This document shows, piece after piece, positions 9,001 to 16,714 of a stretch of DNA of 64,000 nucleotides (position 1 is its first letter; each line of letters begins with the position of its first letter). The position numbers were made by a program, and so were the translations under genes. This stretch comes from a virus: positions 1 through 64,000 of IMG/VR virus record IMGVR_UViG_3300035703_000080; one strand, written 5' to 3'. A model generated the notes under the pieces. It saw only the letters and a program-made list of their open reading frames with translations, was not told the DNA's origin and searched no databases.

Positions 9001-11670
9001 CAGCTTGTCGGAGGCCAACGCTCGTTCGTCGACAAAGTCAAGGCCAACCTGCTGGGCTTCCGCGCGCAGGTGGTAGACAAGCTCGCGCCGCTGGAGAAGG
9101 TCGCCTACGCCAACATGGACGACATGAAGGCGGCGCAGTTGATGTTCTACATGCGCATGTACGACCAGCGCAACCACTTCACGTCGGAGTCGCTGGCCAC
9201 CGGGGTGCCGGAACGCAAGGAGATCGTTCGCGCAGACGGGCGTAAGGAGTTCGTCATCGAGTCCAAGCCCGGTGCGAACATCAAGCAGATCGTCGACAGG
9301 CTGAGCACCAAAGCCGTCGTCAAGGAAGCAGGCAGCGTCGACGCGGCCAACAGGCTGTTCACGCTCTACACCGCCGCCAAGCGTGCGGATCGTGTGGGCT
9401 ACCAGAAGCTCGGGTTTGGCCGCGCCGCCGCCGAGGCAGAGCTGCGCCAGATCGATGCCGATCTGCGCTCGCCTACGCTGGACCCCAACGACCGCAAGCG
9501 CCTGCTCCAGCGCAAGGACTACTTGGAGAAGAACGCCGCCCAGATGCCGAGCGAAGCCGACATCCGCGCCGCCGTCAAGGAGATCGAGGCCAACACGACT
9601 CTGCGCGATGCGTTCAAGGATGCGCGGGAGATGTACAACGAATACAACCGCAACCTGCTCAACTTCGCCGTGCAGGCGGGCACTATCTCTGACGCCGAGG
9701 CCAAGCGCCTGCTTGCGGCCAAGGACTACGTCCCGTACTACCGTGTGCGCGGCGGCAACGCCGAGCTGGTGATCGGCGGCGAGAACCCCATCCGCATCGG
9801 CAACCTGAAGGACAACCCGCAGCTCGAAGAGCTGGTCGGCGGCGAAGAACCCATCTTCGACTTCCTCACCAGCAGCGTGCAGAACACCTCGATGCTGCTC
9901 GACATGTCCCTGCGCAACTTGGCGGTGAAGAACGCCATGCACGAGCTGCGCGACGTCGGGCTGGCCAAGGTGTACTCGGAGCGCAACGAGAAGGGCAAGC
10001 GCCGCTCGGTGCCTGACAACGCCGTGAAGTTCCGCGTCAAGGGCGAGGACTGGTTCGCCATCGTCAACACCGACGCCGCTGGCGTGCCCTCTGATCTACT
10101 GGTCAAGGGTCTGGCGGGCATCCCGACGATGCTCCCGGCAGTGGTGCGGATGATGGCGGTCCCGGCGCGCATCCTGCGCCGCGCCATCGTGGCGTCCCCT
10201 GTCTACGTCGCCCGACAAGTCGTGCGGGACTCGGTGTCCGCTGCGCTTGCCAGCGGGGCCAACATGACGCCGATACTGAGCAGCCTGCGCAAGATCCGCA
10301 AGAAGGGCGCGCTCGACGCGCGGGGCGTCACGGGCGGGCAGGTGTTCACCGGCATGCCTGAGGACATGGCGCGGTTGCTGCGCGAGATGCAGACCGGCAG
10401 GCCTGGGTGGGCCAAGGCGTGGAGCATGATGGAGCGCGTCGCGATGGAGGCGGATGCCACCACTCGCCGCGCCCAGTACGACAGCTACCGGGAGCAGGGG
10501 CTGTCCGAGATGGAGGCAACGCTGGCGTCGCTGGAGTCGATGAACTTCAGCAGGCGCGGGCTGTCTCCGTCGGTGCACTTCGCCAACGCCGTCATCCCGT
10601 TCTTCAACGCGCAGATCCAAGGCCTGGACGTGCTGTACCGCTCGCTGCGCGGGCAGATGCCGTTCGACAAGCGCCTGGACATCCGCAACAAGCTGCTCAC
10701 GCGCGGCGCGCTGCTGGCCGGTATGTCGCTGGCTTACGCCGCGTCCATGCAGGACGAGGAGGAGTACAAGAACGCCCGCCCCGACGAGAAGTACGGGAAC
10801 TGGTTCGTGCGCATGCCGTTCTTGGACGAGTACGCCGACGAGCCGGTGGTCGTGCGCGTGCCGATCCCGTTCGAGCTGGGCTACATCTTCAAGTCGCTGC
10901 CTGAGGCGCTCGTCAACACGATGGCGTCCGAGGAAGGCGGCAAGGAGGCGCTGCAAGCGCTGAAGCAGATCGCGATCAACACGATCCCAGGCGGCTCGTC
11001 TTACGGCATCCCTGCTGCGGCCAAGCCGCTCATTGAGGTCGGCTTGGGCCGGTCGTTCTTCACCGGGCGCGACATCGAGTCGATGCAGGAGCAGCAGCGC
11101 GAGCCTGGGGAGCGGTTCCGCGACGGCACCTCTGAGGTGGCCAAGGCCATTGGCCAGACCTTCAACGTCTCGCCCATCAAGCTGGAGTACCTGCTCCGGG
11201 GCTACACCGGTAGCCTGGGCGTGGCGCTGGTGCAGTCGCTGAACTTCCTCACGCCTGCCCCCGAGGGTTCGGAGAAAGCGCTCAAGCGCCTGTCTGAGCT
11301 GCCTGTGGTCGGCACCGTGTTCCAGCCGATGGACGCCGGAGGCATCATCGACGCCGCCTACGCCCGGGTCAACGAGATCCGCCAAGCGCAGGAGACCCAC
11401 GAGAACATGATCACCACCGGACGCACGGCGGATGCCCAGGCGTATCTGGAGCGCAAGGCTGATGAACTGGCGCTGGCGTCGGTGGCCGGTGATTTTCGCA
11501 AGCGCATGGGGGACGTGACGAAGGCCGAGCGGGCCATCCGCGACGCGCCGTCACTGTCCGCGCAGGAGAAGCGCGAGCGGCTCAACGAGCTGCGTCAGGT
11601 GAAGCTCCAAATCGCCTCCGCAGCTCGGGCGATTTTCGATAGAAAAACACCCCAAGCCGCCCCTGCTTGA
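3073..11670 (+). CDS. Giant polyvalent virion protein (zincin-like motif, LPD38-like C-terminus)
   Basis: A 2,865-residue protein, the largest of the window. It opens with a short domain (residues 1-32, MPSYDVTVEGAVYRVDAP) common at the start of phage virion proteins, then an Ala/Gly-rich hydrophobic segment at about 130-200. Residues about 330-1730 are long charged Glu/Lys/Ala/Gln helices. A metallopeptidase-like LLHEVGSHIGL motif lies at about 1813-1823 (HE at 1816-1817). The C-terminal third resembles the large polyvalent-protein associated domain LPD38, with the NFSRRG...VIPFFNAQIQGLD signature near 2490-2520. Polyvalent proteins are packaged and injected with phage DNA and carry several effector domains; that role is inferred from the family. 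The ATG follows a GGAG six bases upstream. Codon choice shifts in the middle of the gene (see findings). Confidence 0.85.
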   Translation: MPSYDVTVEGAVYRVDAPDENTAWRWANYTHQQGAATPPQKRTGAGAALATGFEGFLDPTITAGQAAVGDANKAAEEALKRAANSPYASQVSWDKVKEKFNTEGVLAAAAEVARQAPLALLEQVPQLAATLGGAYAGAKAGALTSPVTGPVGPIAGGVFGAAAATAPAIFGSNIIRQAAEQQERGEAVDVNVPAAAGTAAVQTALESAATFIPLGRRVVRGVFGPQVDALFKQGKTEAAEALARESLARESLAKTLGKGVAVGVAAEAPTEVVQSVLERWQAGLPLLDEDALKEYGESAYAGALVGGPVGAAGRAYGRSGARAEIREQEEAAAAEQRRAAAQAEQEQREAPDYILTLNDEYQKLLAQENALKAQRKKETKEAPLTQEDKDNNELINRQLAEIKDPLAQARKAFNDAGGPPALKKVQDARRTAALSPQEAFLESLGVSAAKPTPSAEAASIEEAALESAAATAPSALQRYAQNRISLANEQTFGTATAKDYVDYLLERPSLAQKLVDENQQLPGIDSKKLSNSVLSGLRLALAERKKQAAKGRPLEGTPLSQLEAEEAAALEDVSREEAARLAETEERRKLGPELTALQRMRARRLPESVREEPYIEAVAERAARAAPAPEPQPSAAVGQMQQLLTGQDVTYTAEEPKARQLRRVPTEGLTLFGESQREAEAAPAKTPDPKQLRERINRALLNPNLSDEAYDLLRRAEDLMPDVETRIATRRATAEGRTREDVAQTAGLLELLDQQLTRIERGQEGVPTAGRTLVQDAARRPALGASVVSPSEATKDDIRLRRQQTYADLVAQGFSPGAAAKRAFQIGKPTAQAQEGALTRFDVPQQPQRPEAQAEVTRKVPGRITPMEPRAAREMAPGPEAARQPGRQLAQEPRRGTIRGRGAPLSLAAEIEPLLQMQERARAEDAGQQVLFPELERERGTIASTPEAFRRRLDRLKAVKDGYARELLRKEAAVQPLEQEIRELGATLDEYQRQQKALQDAQFVLRNNEALLKELRVTGAGTEKLSGGIGALTVSENTFQQAADALNRQRVLLLNYAEQRRREKEAAPKLKTKDFAEISKLLEVQASDDARLANALASIEAEVERINAFEKDVYKQFPLIERAKEAARERMRDLHRRYGTASEFLDGLKTLRGKIDRQLQTAKDSYRKDPYNEELRELVFELFQQTREIDSRIDRNKKLMSKISAQVDVAVAEANINRLKAEAPAGAVKKAADALADAKRRLQTLRSDLAKAQPKPAATPVEEKERPASAVAEGPLQEVISYSANLNRHQRMLEAMQLRTKTGTIVPALSYAQRLARESGAEVKFSVDDLALLDKDPKRVLNGLVSRATDLENKIKKAVANSRGAVLRGEVELINRYKQLVQDYENAESSLERSQIEPELDLVAKEYSTALNESLAKRVVWKGQKRDTAELLNLYQKIAYLEERFFLPQAAEKRTYRPETEAEIAEREREAAAIFESQREAQAGAGTTSGEALTRSQVAKRRKAQKTLYSSKGVTAQEELSNEALIENAKAYATAQEVALLRSALEKRDRLEPLTDLEQFAYNSAVEANRPSFADFEPLADVVQKERKGTRKRGAALSEEGALSEEALDVIAEGRDIEEEVKAEEAAEKEFEQRVMYSESAATEAPPEKKSVGRGFSKKEMQKANEISRLFREIKDAEAELQAEAQKSLENKTLLADRKPLLDRRKKVEALRSELQRLLKKEKTVADDDEGGVELSRGATATPSTTATVRAELGKMFPDLGRVQIYDSVDALVQANPQYKGRIPADARGFVDSAGNKAFLIAENIDQGRALGVLLHEVGSHIGLKNTLGEAQYNALVKAVQTWAKKTDGSTEAKVAQAALARVEAAQTPASQRADETLAYAIEEAVNAGVKPMETKSVLGQWLSRVAQLFRRALEKFGLPPKALDAQGLVDMAFGAAKMEMRGMRPEGAVPKRGELLFSRKTDYAPGLAAAGKVSEQLVGGQRSFVDKVKANLLGFRAQVVDKLAPLEKVAYANMDDMKAAQLMFYMRMYDQRNHFTSESLATGVPERKEIVRADGRKEFVIESKPGANIKQIVDRLSTKAVVKEAGSVDAANRLFTLYTAAKRADRVGYQKLGFGRAAAEAELRQIDADLRSPTLDPNDRKRLLQRKDYLEKNAAQMPSEADIRAAVKEIEANTTLRDAFKDAREMYNEYNRNLLNFAVQAGTISDAEAKRLLAAKDYVPYYRVRGGNAELVIGGENPIRIGNLKDNPQLEELVGGEEPIFDFLTSSVQNTSMLLDMSLRNLAVKNAMHELRDVGLAKVYSERNEKGKRRSVPDNAVKFRVKGEDWFAIVNTDAAGVPSDLLVKGLAGIPTMLPAVVRMMAVPARILRRAIVASPVYVARQVVRDSVSAALASGANMTPILSSLRKIRKKGALDARGVTGGQVFTGMPEDMARLLREMQTGRPGWAKAWSMMERVAMEADATTRRAQYDSYREQGLSEMEATLASLESMNFSRRGLSPSVHFANAVIPFFNAQIQGLDVLYRSLRGQMPFDKRLDIRNKLLTRGALLAGMSLAYAASMQDEEEYKNARPDEKYGNWFVRMPFLDEYADEPVVVRVPIPFELGYIFKSLPEALVNTMASEEGGKEALQALKQIAINTIPGGSSYGIPAAAKPLIEVGLGRSFFTGRDIESMQEQQREPGERFRDGTSEVAKAIGQTFNVSPIKLEYLLRGYTGSLGVALVQSLNFLTPAPEGSEKALKRLSELPVVGTVFQPMDAGGIIDAAYARVNEIRQAQETHENMITTGRTADAQAYLERKADELALASVAGDFRKRMGDVTKAERAIRDAPSLSAQEKRERLNELRQVKLQIASAARAIFDRKTPQAAPA

Positions 11671-11824
11671 CGCAGTAAACTGCCGCCGCGTCACGCAGTT
11701 TGTGACTAACGGCGGCAAGTAAACCTGCACTACGTGTCGCTTCGAGATCAAGGGCAGGGATGAAGAATCCCTCCCCTTTCTCTAGCTTATCCCACGGCAG
11801 CTTCGTTAGCTTGACTGTCGACAT
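11582..11824 (-). CDS. Small conserved phage protein with GEGFFIP motif
   Basis: An 80-residue protein with the pattern KLEKGEGFFIPALD near the N-terminus and GRLGVFFYR near the end, a layout seen in many small phage proteins whose function is unknown; the 90-residue protein at 29250 has a related KGDSFLIPFD motif. The gene's first 38 bases overlap the end of the upstream primase-helicase gene, and its last 89 bases lie antisense to the 3' end of the polyvalent gene, so the two transcription blocks converge inside coding sequence. It is probably the last gene of the leftward replication operon. The start is the ATG at 11824. Confidence 0.7.
   Translation of the reverse strand: MSTVKLTKLPWDKLEKGEGFFIPALDLEATRSAGLLAAVSHKLRDAAAVYCVKQGRLGVFFYRKSPELRRRFGASPDAAR
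11681..11717. repeat. Nested inverted repeat at the convergent gene boundary
   Basis: TGCCGCCG pairs with CGGCGGCA, and inside it GTCAC pairs with GTGAC around a 7-base loop. It sits 10 bases after the stop of the polyvalent gene. No T-run follows on either strand and it is coding for the leftward 80-residue protein, so terminator function is possible but unproven. Confidence 0.4.
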
Positions 11825-14678
11825 CTTTTGGTCGGCTGATCATCATTGCGTGCACGCGCATCTGTGGACCGCGTGTTCTAGACGTCATGTCCTTGCGCAG
11901 GAACTTCACCGAGTAACCGTCGAGCCGCTGTATCTGGCGCTTGAAGTCCTCGTACCCGAACGACAGCGCGACGCAGTGTGACTTCATCACTTGCTCCTCG
12001 ATGTAGTAGTCGACGTACCCCTTGCGGTCGATCTCGTGCTCCACACGCCCCATGATGCGGCTGCGCGTGATGGTCTGGTCGACAGTCTCCCCGTTACCCA
12101 GTGACGCCAGCAACGACCCGTCGCTCACGCGCACCACCACGAAGTGGCCGTAGTGCTCCCGGGTGAAGGCGTTGAGCACGTCCTCTGCGGAGCGCACCCC
12201 TGCGCGCACAACCTTGCGGGCCTTCTCGACCAGCTTGAACAGGCTGTTGATCACGGCGTCCGTCGGGATGTCGACCACGTCCGCGTACTTGCTGGAGGCC
12301 AGGATCGCCCCGGCCACCACCGCCGCACAGCCCGCCGCCCAGAACCGCTCGTCGCCCGACATGCGCCACGTCTGCTTGAGCTGCTCCTCGGCCAGCCGCA
12401 CCACGCTGCGCGCTGTGTCCTGATGCTGGACGAGCCAGCGCAGGTACTTCTCCCCCGCCACGCCGTAGTTGCTGTAGAGCAGCTTGAGCGTCTCGGTCTC
12501 CTCCGGCGACCAGTTCAGCGCTTCGTTGGGCGTCCACTCCAGCATGCGGAACAGCTCGCCGTTGGACGAGTGCTGGCGTGAGCCAGACATGTAGTCCTGC
12601 ATGTGCATGTTGCTGGTCAGGAAGGCCAGCAGGGACCACGACACGTTGTTGATGCGTTCGCGGTTGGCGTAGACCTCGGACTTCTCCTTGCCTTTGCCCT
12701 CCGCCGTGTCGAAGATCAGCCCCGGGAACCACTCCATGTCCTGGCGGGACTTGTGCGTGATCTCGTCGCTGACGAACGGCAGGCTGTTGAGGTTGCCCAT
12801 GCGCTGCTGCATGGTCACGGGGCTGGTGGACTTGCCTGTGCGGTAGTTGACCGGGTGCCCCATGATCGACGCGATGGCCGTCAGGGTCAGCGACTTGCCC
12901 GTGCCTGACTCCGTGGAGCCCGCATGGAACGTCAACGCGCTCATCTGCGTGAACCGCATGAGTGGCGAGCCGAACCCGATGCACAGCATCGCCAGCATGT
13001 CGTACAGCCGCCGCTTGACCAGCATCTGTGGGAACTTGCGCCAGTTCTCCAGCGTGCCCATCGGGCGCGTGGCGCGGTTGAGGTTGGCCAGATCCGGCAT
13101 CGGCACGGTCCGCTCTGTGCCGTTCTGGAAGAACACACGCCCGTTGTAGACGAACGTCCCGTCCTCTTGCCACCCGTACTGCTGCGGCACGCGCACCGCC
13201 TTCTTGGTCAGGCTCGCCTCCTCCACACAGGCGCGAATGTAGTCGAACAGGTTCTTGTCGTTGCCTGCACCGAACGAAGCCAGGATGTTCTGCTCGGCCA
13301 GCTTCTTGACGCAGTCGTCCTTGCTCACCGTGTACCGCTGCGGCATGAGGATGTCGACCGGTGCGTCCTTCTTGTTGGCCACCATGTGCACGGTGTGCTC
13401 GCCCTCCTTGACCAGCAGGTCGACCACGAACATGTCGTAGGGCAGCAGCATGACGTTCTGCTTGCGCTTGGTACCGTCCGCCTCCTCGATGATGCGCTCC
13501 ACGTAGATGCCGCCGTTGGCCCCGTAGCTGTACCCCTTGGGCGGCGCAGGGCGCATGACCTTGATGGTCTCGCGCTCTTCGGTGATCTCATCGACCTTGT
13601 GGATCTCGACCTCTTTCTCGGCGTTGTCCGCAAGCAGCTCGCGACCCAGGGCCAGCGGGTTGGTGATGTTGCTCCAGTGCTTGCAGCCGCTGCACACGCC
13701 GGGGTTCACCCCTTCGAGCTTCACGCACGAGTACGGCCCCTTGATCTCGTTCAGCTTCGTCCGCATCCGCGTGTCGTCGTACGGGTGCAGCTTGCTCAAC
13801 CACACCGCCGCGCGCTCCCCGTCGGTGCAGAACTTGGCTTGCGACAGCAGCCCGCGCCACAGCGGCTCCATGCCCTCTTCTGCGGCGTGCTCGACGTAGT
13901 ACGCGAGCTGCGCGCAGCCGTCGCCACGCTTCGTCCGATCGACGATGTTCTTGAACCTCGACGTCGTGTTCTCGACGAGCTTCACGCGGGTGGGGGAGGC
14001 GTTGGTCGGGCGTTGCCCGGGCAGCTCCAGTGCAGGCAGCGCAGGGCCCGCCAGCGGGTCGGCCTCGACCAGCGCAAAGACCGCGTCGCGCAGCGCCTCG
14101 AACGCCACCGGACGCCCCTCCAGCAGCACCTGAACCGGGCGGGGCTTGGGGTATGCGGGCTTGAAGTTGATCGTCCCCGGGATGCGCAGCACACGTGCGG
14201 CGTCGGCGGTGACGGTCATGTCGATGGACAGGTCCCGGGCCTTGCACAGGCGCTTGAACCGCTCTGCCAACGGGCGCCACTCGGGGATGCTGACCTCGCG
14301 GTCGAAGGACCAGTAGCAGTGCAGCCCGCCGCCGCTGGCAACAACCCACGGGGCGCCAAAGCGGTGCAGGCCAGTGTCGTCGAGGAACCCGGACAGGGCG
14401 TTGGCGGCGTCCTTCTTGGAGGCGTAGCCGTCCATGTCGATAAACAACGCGCGAACGTAGCGCGCGTTGACTGCTTCTCTGCTTCCTTTGTTCTCGAATG
14501 TGGATAGTGCGAAGTAGACATCAAACCCTCTGCCTACCCACGCATCGATTGTTTCTTCGTTACTGGCTAAGTCCTCTACGAACACGTGGTCGCGCTTGGG
14601 TGCTTTGTACCCTGCAAGACAGTAGTATCCGTGACCGGGTGACGGAAGGACAGCCGCTAGAAAATCGAGCGGTTCCAT
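11787..14678 (-). CDS. Bifunctional primase-helicase
   Basis: A 963-residue replication protein. The N-terminal part looks like an archaeo-eukaryotic type primase: FIDMDGY with acidic residues D81 and D83, then SGGGLHCYW with H120, and a later LRIPGT motif. A Cys-rich stretch near residues 312-330 (CxxxxxxxxxxCxxC) may bind zinc. The C-terminal half is a P-loop helicase of the phage/plasmid primase type, with Walker A GSTESGTGKS near residue 590 followed by an acidic FVSDEITH segment. It would unwind DNA at the fork and make primers for the phage DNA polymerase encoded about 6 kb upstream in the same block. The ATG at 14678 lies 15 bases after the stop of the 48-residue gene; overlapping genes on both sides indicate an operon. 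Confidence 0.85.
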   Translation of the reverse strand: MEPLDFLAAVLPSPGHGYYCLAGYKAPKRDHVFVEDLASNEETIDAWVGRGFDVYFALSTFENKGSREAVNARYVRALFIDMDGYASKKDAANALSGFLDDTGLHRFGAPWVVASGGGLHCYWSFDREVSIPEWRPLAERFKRLCKARDLSIDMTVTADAARVLRIPGTINFKPAYPKPRPVQVLLEGRPVAFEALRDAVFALVEADPLAGPALPALELPGQRPTNASPTRVKLVENTTSRFKNIVDRTKRGDGCAQLAYYVEHAAEEGMEPLWRGLLSQAKFCTDGERAAVWLSKLHPYDDTRMRTKLNEIKGPYSCVKLEGVNPGVCSGCKHWSNITNPLALGRELLADNAEKEVEIHKVDEITEERETIKVMRPAPPKGYSYGANGGIYVERIIEEADGTKRKQNVMLLPYDMFVVDLLVKEGEHTVHMVANKKDAPVDILMPQRYTVSKDDCVKKLAEQNILASFGAGNDKNLFDYIRACVEEASLTKKAVRVPQQYGWQEDGTFVYNGRVFFQNGTERTVPMPDLANLNRATRPMGTLENWRKFPQMLVKRRLYDMLAMLCIGFGSPLMRFTQMSALTFHAGSTESGTGKSLTLTAIASIMGHPVNYRTGKSTSPVTMQQRMGNLNSLPFVSDEITHKSRQDMEWFPGLIFDTAEGKGKEKSEVYANRERINNVSWSLLAFLTSNMHMQDYMSGSRQHSSNGELFRMLEWTPNEALNWSPEETETLKLLYSNYGVAGEKYLRWLVQHQDTARSVVRLAEEQLKQTWRMSGDERFWAAGCAAVVAGAILASSKYADVVDIPTDAVINSLFKLVEKARKVVRAGVRSAEDVLNAFTREHYGHFVVVRVSDGSLLASLGNGETVDQTITRSRIMGRVEHEIDRKGYVDYYIEEQVMKSHCVALSFGYEDFKRQIQRLDGYSVKFLRKDMTSRTRGPQMRVHAMMISRPKDVDSQANEAAVG

Positions 14679-14693
14679 GAAACTTCCCCGGAC

Positions 14694-14840
14694 TTAGCGC
14701 TGCGTGTTCGCGTCGATCTGTTTCTCTAGCGCATCGACAAGCGCATCGACCCACTCCTTCGGTAACCCTTCTGTGTTGTACAAGCGCGCGTAGCGTGCCA
14801 GTTCTTCGGGCGTCAGACTTTGCGGTTGAATTCTTGGCAT
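14694..14840 (-). CDS. 48-residue hypothetical protein
   Basis: A short acidic/helical protein (MPRIQPQSLTPEELARYARL...) with no recognised domain. Its ATG at 14840 overlaps the end of the HTH gene by 28 bases, and it ends 15 bases before the primase-helicase start, so it is translationally packed into the operon. Function unknown. Confidence 0.65.
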   Translation of the reverse strand: MPRIQPQSLTPEELARYARLYNTEGLPKEWVDALVDALEKQIDANTQR

Positions 14841-15091
14841 GCTTGTATCCACGCTGTATCTGCGTTGGTGCTGGATTGAAGGATGTCGATCAGCTTCTCC
14901 ACCAACGGACGATAGGGGGCGAGCACGTCACCCCCGACGATCCAGTTGTAAACGGTCTGGCGCGAGGCGCCAGTGAGCCGACCGATACGCATGACGGAGA
15001 AGTCTAGATCGACCGCCAGCCGCCCCAGCTTGTTGCCGAGCGACCGGTTGCCGTGCTTCACCGTGGTGATGGTTTTGACTGCGTAGGGCAT
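14813..15091 (-). CDS. Helix-turn-helix DNA-binding protein
   Basis: A 92-residue protein from the ATG at 15091. Residues about 35-55 form a helix-turn-helix (FSVMRIGRLTGASRQTVYNW) like those of phage repressor/XRE-type regulators, followed by a short helical C-terminus. The frame is open upstream to a GTG at 15166; neither start has a good Shine-Dalgarno, and I chose the ATG because the added N-terminus is low-complexity Pro/Ala. It lies between the SSB-like gene and the primase-helicase, so it may autoregulate the replication operon or bind an origin; that is inference. Confidence 0.7.
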   Translation of the reverse strand: MPYAVKTITTVKHGNRSLGNKLGRLAVDLDFSVMRIGRLTGASRQTVYNWIVGGDVLAPYRPLVEKLIDILQSSTNADTAWIQACQEFNRKV

Positions 15092-15200
15092 GGTGTGGGG
15101 TGGGGTGGGGGCGGCCCCGGCGCAACCCGGGGCTATCGCGGTGCGGAGACACTCAAGCGAGAACACCGCTCACGGCGCTGACCGCCGCCCCCGTAAGGGG

Positions 15201-16214
15201 TCAGTCGTCGTCCCAGTCCGCAGCCAGCTCAGCCAGCCGAGACTTGCCCGGTGCCGGGGCAGGGGCGGGAGGGTCTGCGCGGCGCACTTGCGGCTCCACG
15301 TCTTCCTCTTCAGGCGCAGGCTTCGTGGCTTCAGCGGCCTTGCGCGCCTCGACCACAGCCTTGGGCGGGCGCCCACGACGTGGGGCGGGAGCAGGCGGCT
15401 CGGCCTCCTCCGCCACCGGAGCGGGTGCAGGAGCAGGCACCGGGGCCGGCGCTGCGCCGCGCGGCGGCGCACCGTCCAGCTTGAGCCCTCCGACCTTGTC
15501 GGTCTGCGCCACCGTCATGGTGATCGCCGCCTTGGCGTCGTCCGTCTGGCCTTGCTCCTGCACGATGGCGTACTCGTCCTCGTTCAGCCAGCGCATCGGC
15601 TTGAAGCACAGCTTCGGCGCCTCCGCCTTGGTGTCGAACTTCAGGCGGGTGACCACCGTCTCGACGCCCACGTTCTGCGTGGCCAGCAGCCGCGCGTAGG
15701 CTTGCAGCGGCATGTTCTCGCCCTCGGCCTTGCCGAACAGCGACGCCGCCGGGACCTGCAACTGCATGACATCACCCTCGATGTCGTTGGCCAGCACCAC
15801 CGCCAGACGCTGGCTGAACCGGCAGGCGCGAGACTCGCCTTGACCGGAGCCCCGCACGTTCTGCGGGCACGTGGCGCAGCGGTCCGCCTGGGGGTTCTGT
15901 GCCGAAGCATCAGGACGCTCGCCGTCCGCACTCCAGCAGTCCGGGCCTGCGGGAGAGTCCGGGTCGTACGACTTGAGGTAGAACGTGCGCCCGATCTTGG
16001 GCGCGGCGGAGACCACGACCACGTCGAGGTAGCGCTCATCGATGGCCGCGACTTGCTGGCCGTCCACCAACAGGCGGAACACGCCGCCCTTGATGGAGAT
16101 GCGCTTGCCGCCCGCACCACCGCCTCCGGCGAGGGCCTTGGTCAGCGCGGATGCCGCCGCAGTGCGTGCGAAGGCGGGAACATTGGAACCAGAAAACAGA
16201 GCGATATTGCTCAC
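15201..16214 (-). CDS. Single-stranded DNA-binding protein-like, acidic C-terminal tail
   Basis: A 337-residue protein. I start it at the GTG at 16214 because a GGAG lies six bases upstream and overlaps the previous gene's stop. The N-terminal part (about 1-200) is a globular domain with Cys residues that could bind zinc (CWSADG..., DRCATCPQN..., ACRF). Residues about 225-320 form a Pro/Ala-rich linker, and the protein ends in an acidic tip with an aromatic residue (ELAADWDDD), the classic arrangement by which SSBs recruit other replication proteins. No OB-fold signature can be proven by eye. Position between helicase and primase genes supports a role as phage SSB. Confidence 0.6.
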   Translation of the reverse strand: MSNIALFSGSNVPAFARTAAASALTKALAGGGGAGGKRISIKGGVFRLLVDGQQVAAIDERYLDVVVVSAAPKIGRTFYLKSYDPDSPAGPDCWSADGERPDASAQNPQADRCATCPQNVRGSGQGESRACRFSQRLAVVLANDIEGDVMQLQVPAASLFGKAEGENMPLQAYARLLATQNVGVETVVTRLKFDTKAEAPKLCFKPMRWLNEDEYAIVQEQGQTDDAKAAITMTVAQTDKVGGLKLDGAPPRGAAPAPVPAPAPAPVAEEAEPPAPAPRRGRPPKAVVEARKAAEATKPAPEEEDVEPQVRRADPPAPAPAPGKSRLAELAADWDDD

Positions 16215-16224
16215 AGAGAACTCC

Positions 16225-16641
16225 TTACTTGGTGGAGGGTTTGCGGACAGAGACATCGAACTCCGTGTCGGAGTTCAGCCCCGGCGGCATCAGCGCGGGG
16301 TTCTCTTCCAAGAACTTCGCCATATTGCCTTGGTGAATACGTCGCTCAAGCAGGTCCACCGCTTCCTGCTCAACAACGAACGTCTTGAAAGATTCCCAGT
16401 CCTGCGTGTAGAACCGAGTCTTCTCAGACAAGACCACGGTGCCGTGGTCGGTGCGAACGGAACGCGAGCCCTGCGAGAGCATCATGTCCTTGATCGCGTT
16501 CTTGACTTCTTTCTGCTGCTCTTTCAGCGCGTCGATCTTGGCGTCGTATTCAGCCTCGATCTCCGACAGCTTGGTGCGCATCTTCATGTAGATACGCACG
16601 AGCTTATCCAGAGGGATGACCTCCGGTGTGGGTGCTTCCAT
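16225..16641 (-). CDS. Coiled-coil hypothetical protein of the replication operon
   Basis: A 138-residue protein with a helical, heptad-like stretch at about 20-55 (MKMRTKLSEIEAEYDAKIDA) and a short beta-like segment TVVLSEKTRFYT. Such proteins commonly sit next to phage SSB genes, but no function is established that I can name. It begins at an ATG with GGAG upstream, 55 bases after the helicase stop, behind a good promoter (16687-16714), and ends where the SSB-like gene's Shine-Dalgarno begins, so the two are co-translated. Confidence 0.7.
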   Translation of the reverse strand: MEAPTPEVIPLDKLVRIYMKMRTKLSEIEAEYDAKIDALKEQQKEVKNAIKDMMLSQGSRSVRTDHGTVVLSEKTRFYTQDWESFKTFVVEQEAVDLLERRIHQGNMAKFLEENPALMPPGLNSDTEFDVSVRKPSTK

Positions 16642-16686
16642 GCTTACTCCTTCAACGCAACCCGCTGAACTGCGGGTGTGTCTAAC

Positions 16687-16714
16687 ATTGTACAGGTCAC
16701 TTCTTGGCCGTCAA
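16687..16714 (-). promoter_or_regulatory. Sigma70-like leftward promoter
   Basis: On the minus strand TTGACG (16709-16714), a 16-base spacer and TACAAT (16687-16692). It lies across the 3' end of the helicase gene and would drive the 138-residue gene, the SSB-like gene and the primase-helicase. A short CCCGC/GCGGG hairpin follows in the leader. Confidence 0.6.

Noticed and set aside
8137-9942. 601-codon antisense open frame opposite the polyvalent gene
   Set aside because: It mirrors a GC-rich coding strand; repetitive His/Val/Leu/Asp/Arg composition, no domain and no ribosome-binding site. The plus frame has clear motifs.
12924-14507. 527-codon antisense open frame opposite the primase-helicase
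   Set aside because: Composition mirrors the real gene and no domain is visible.
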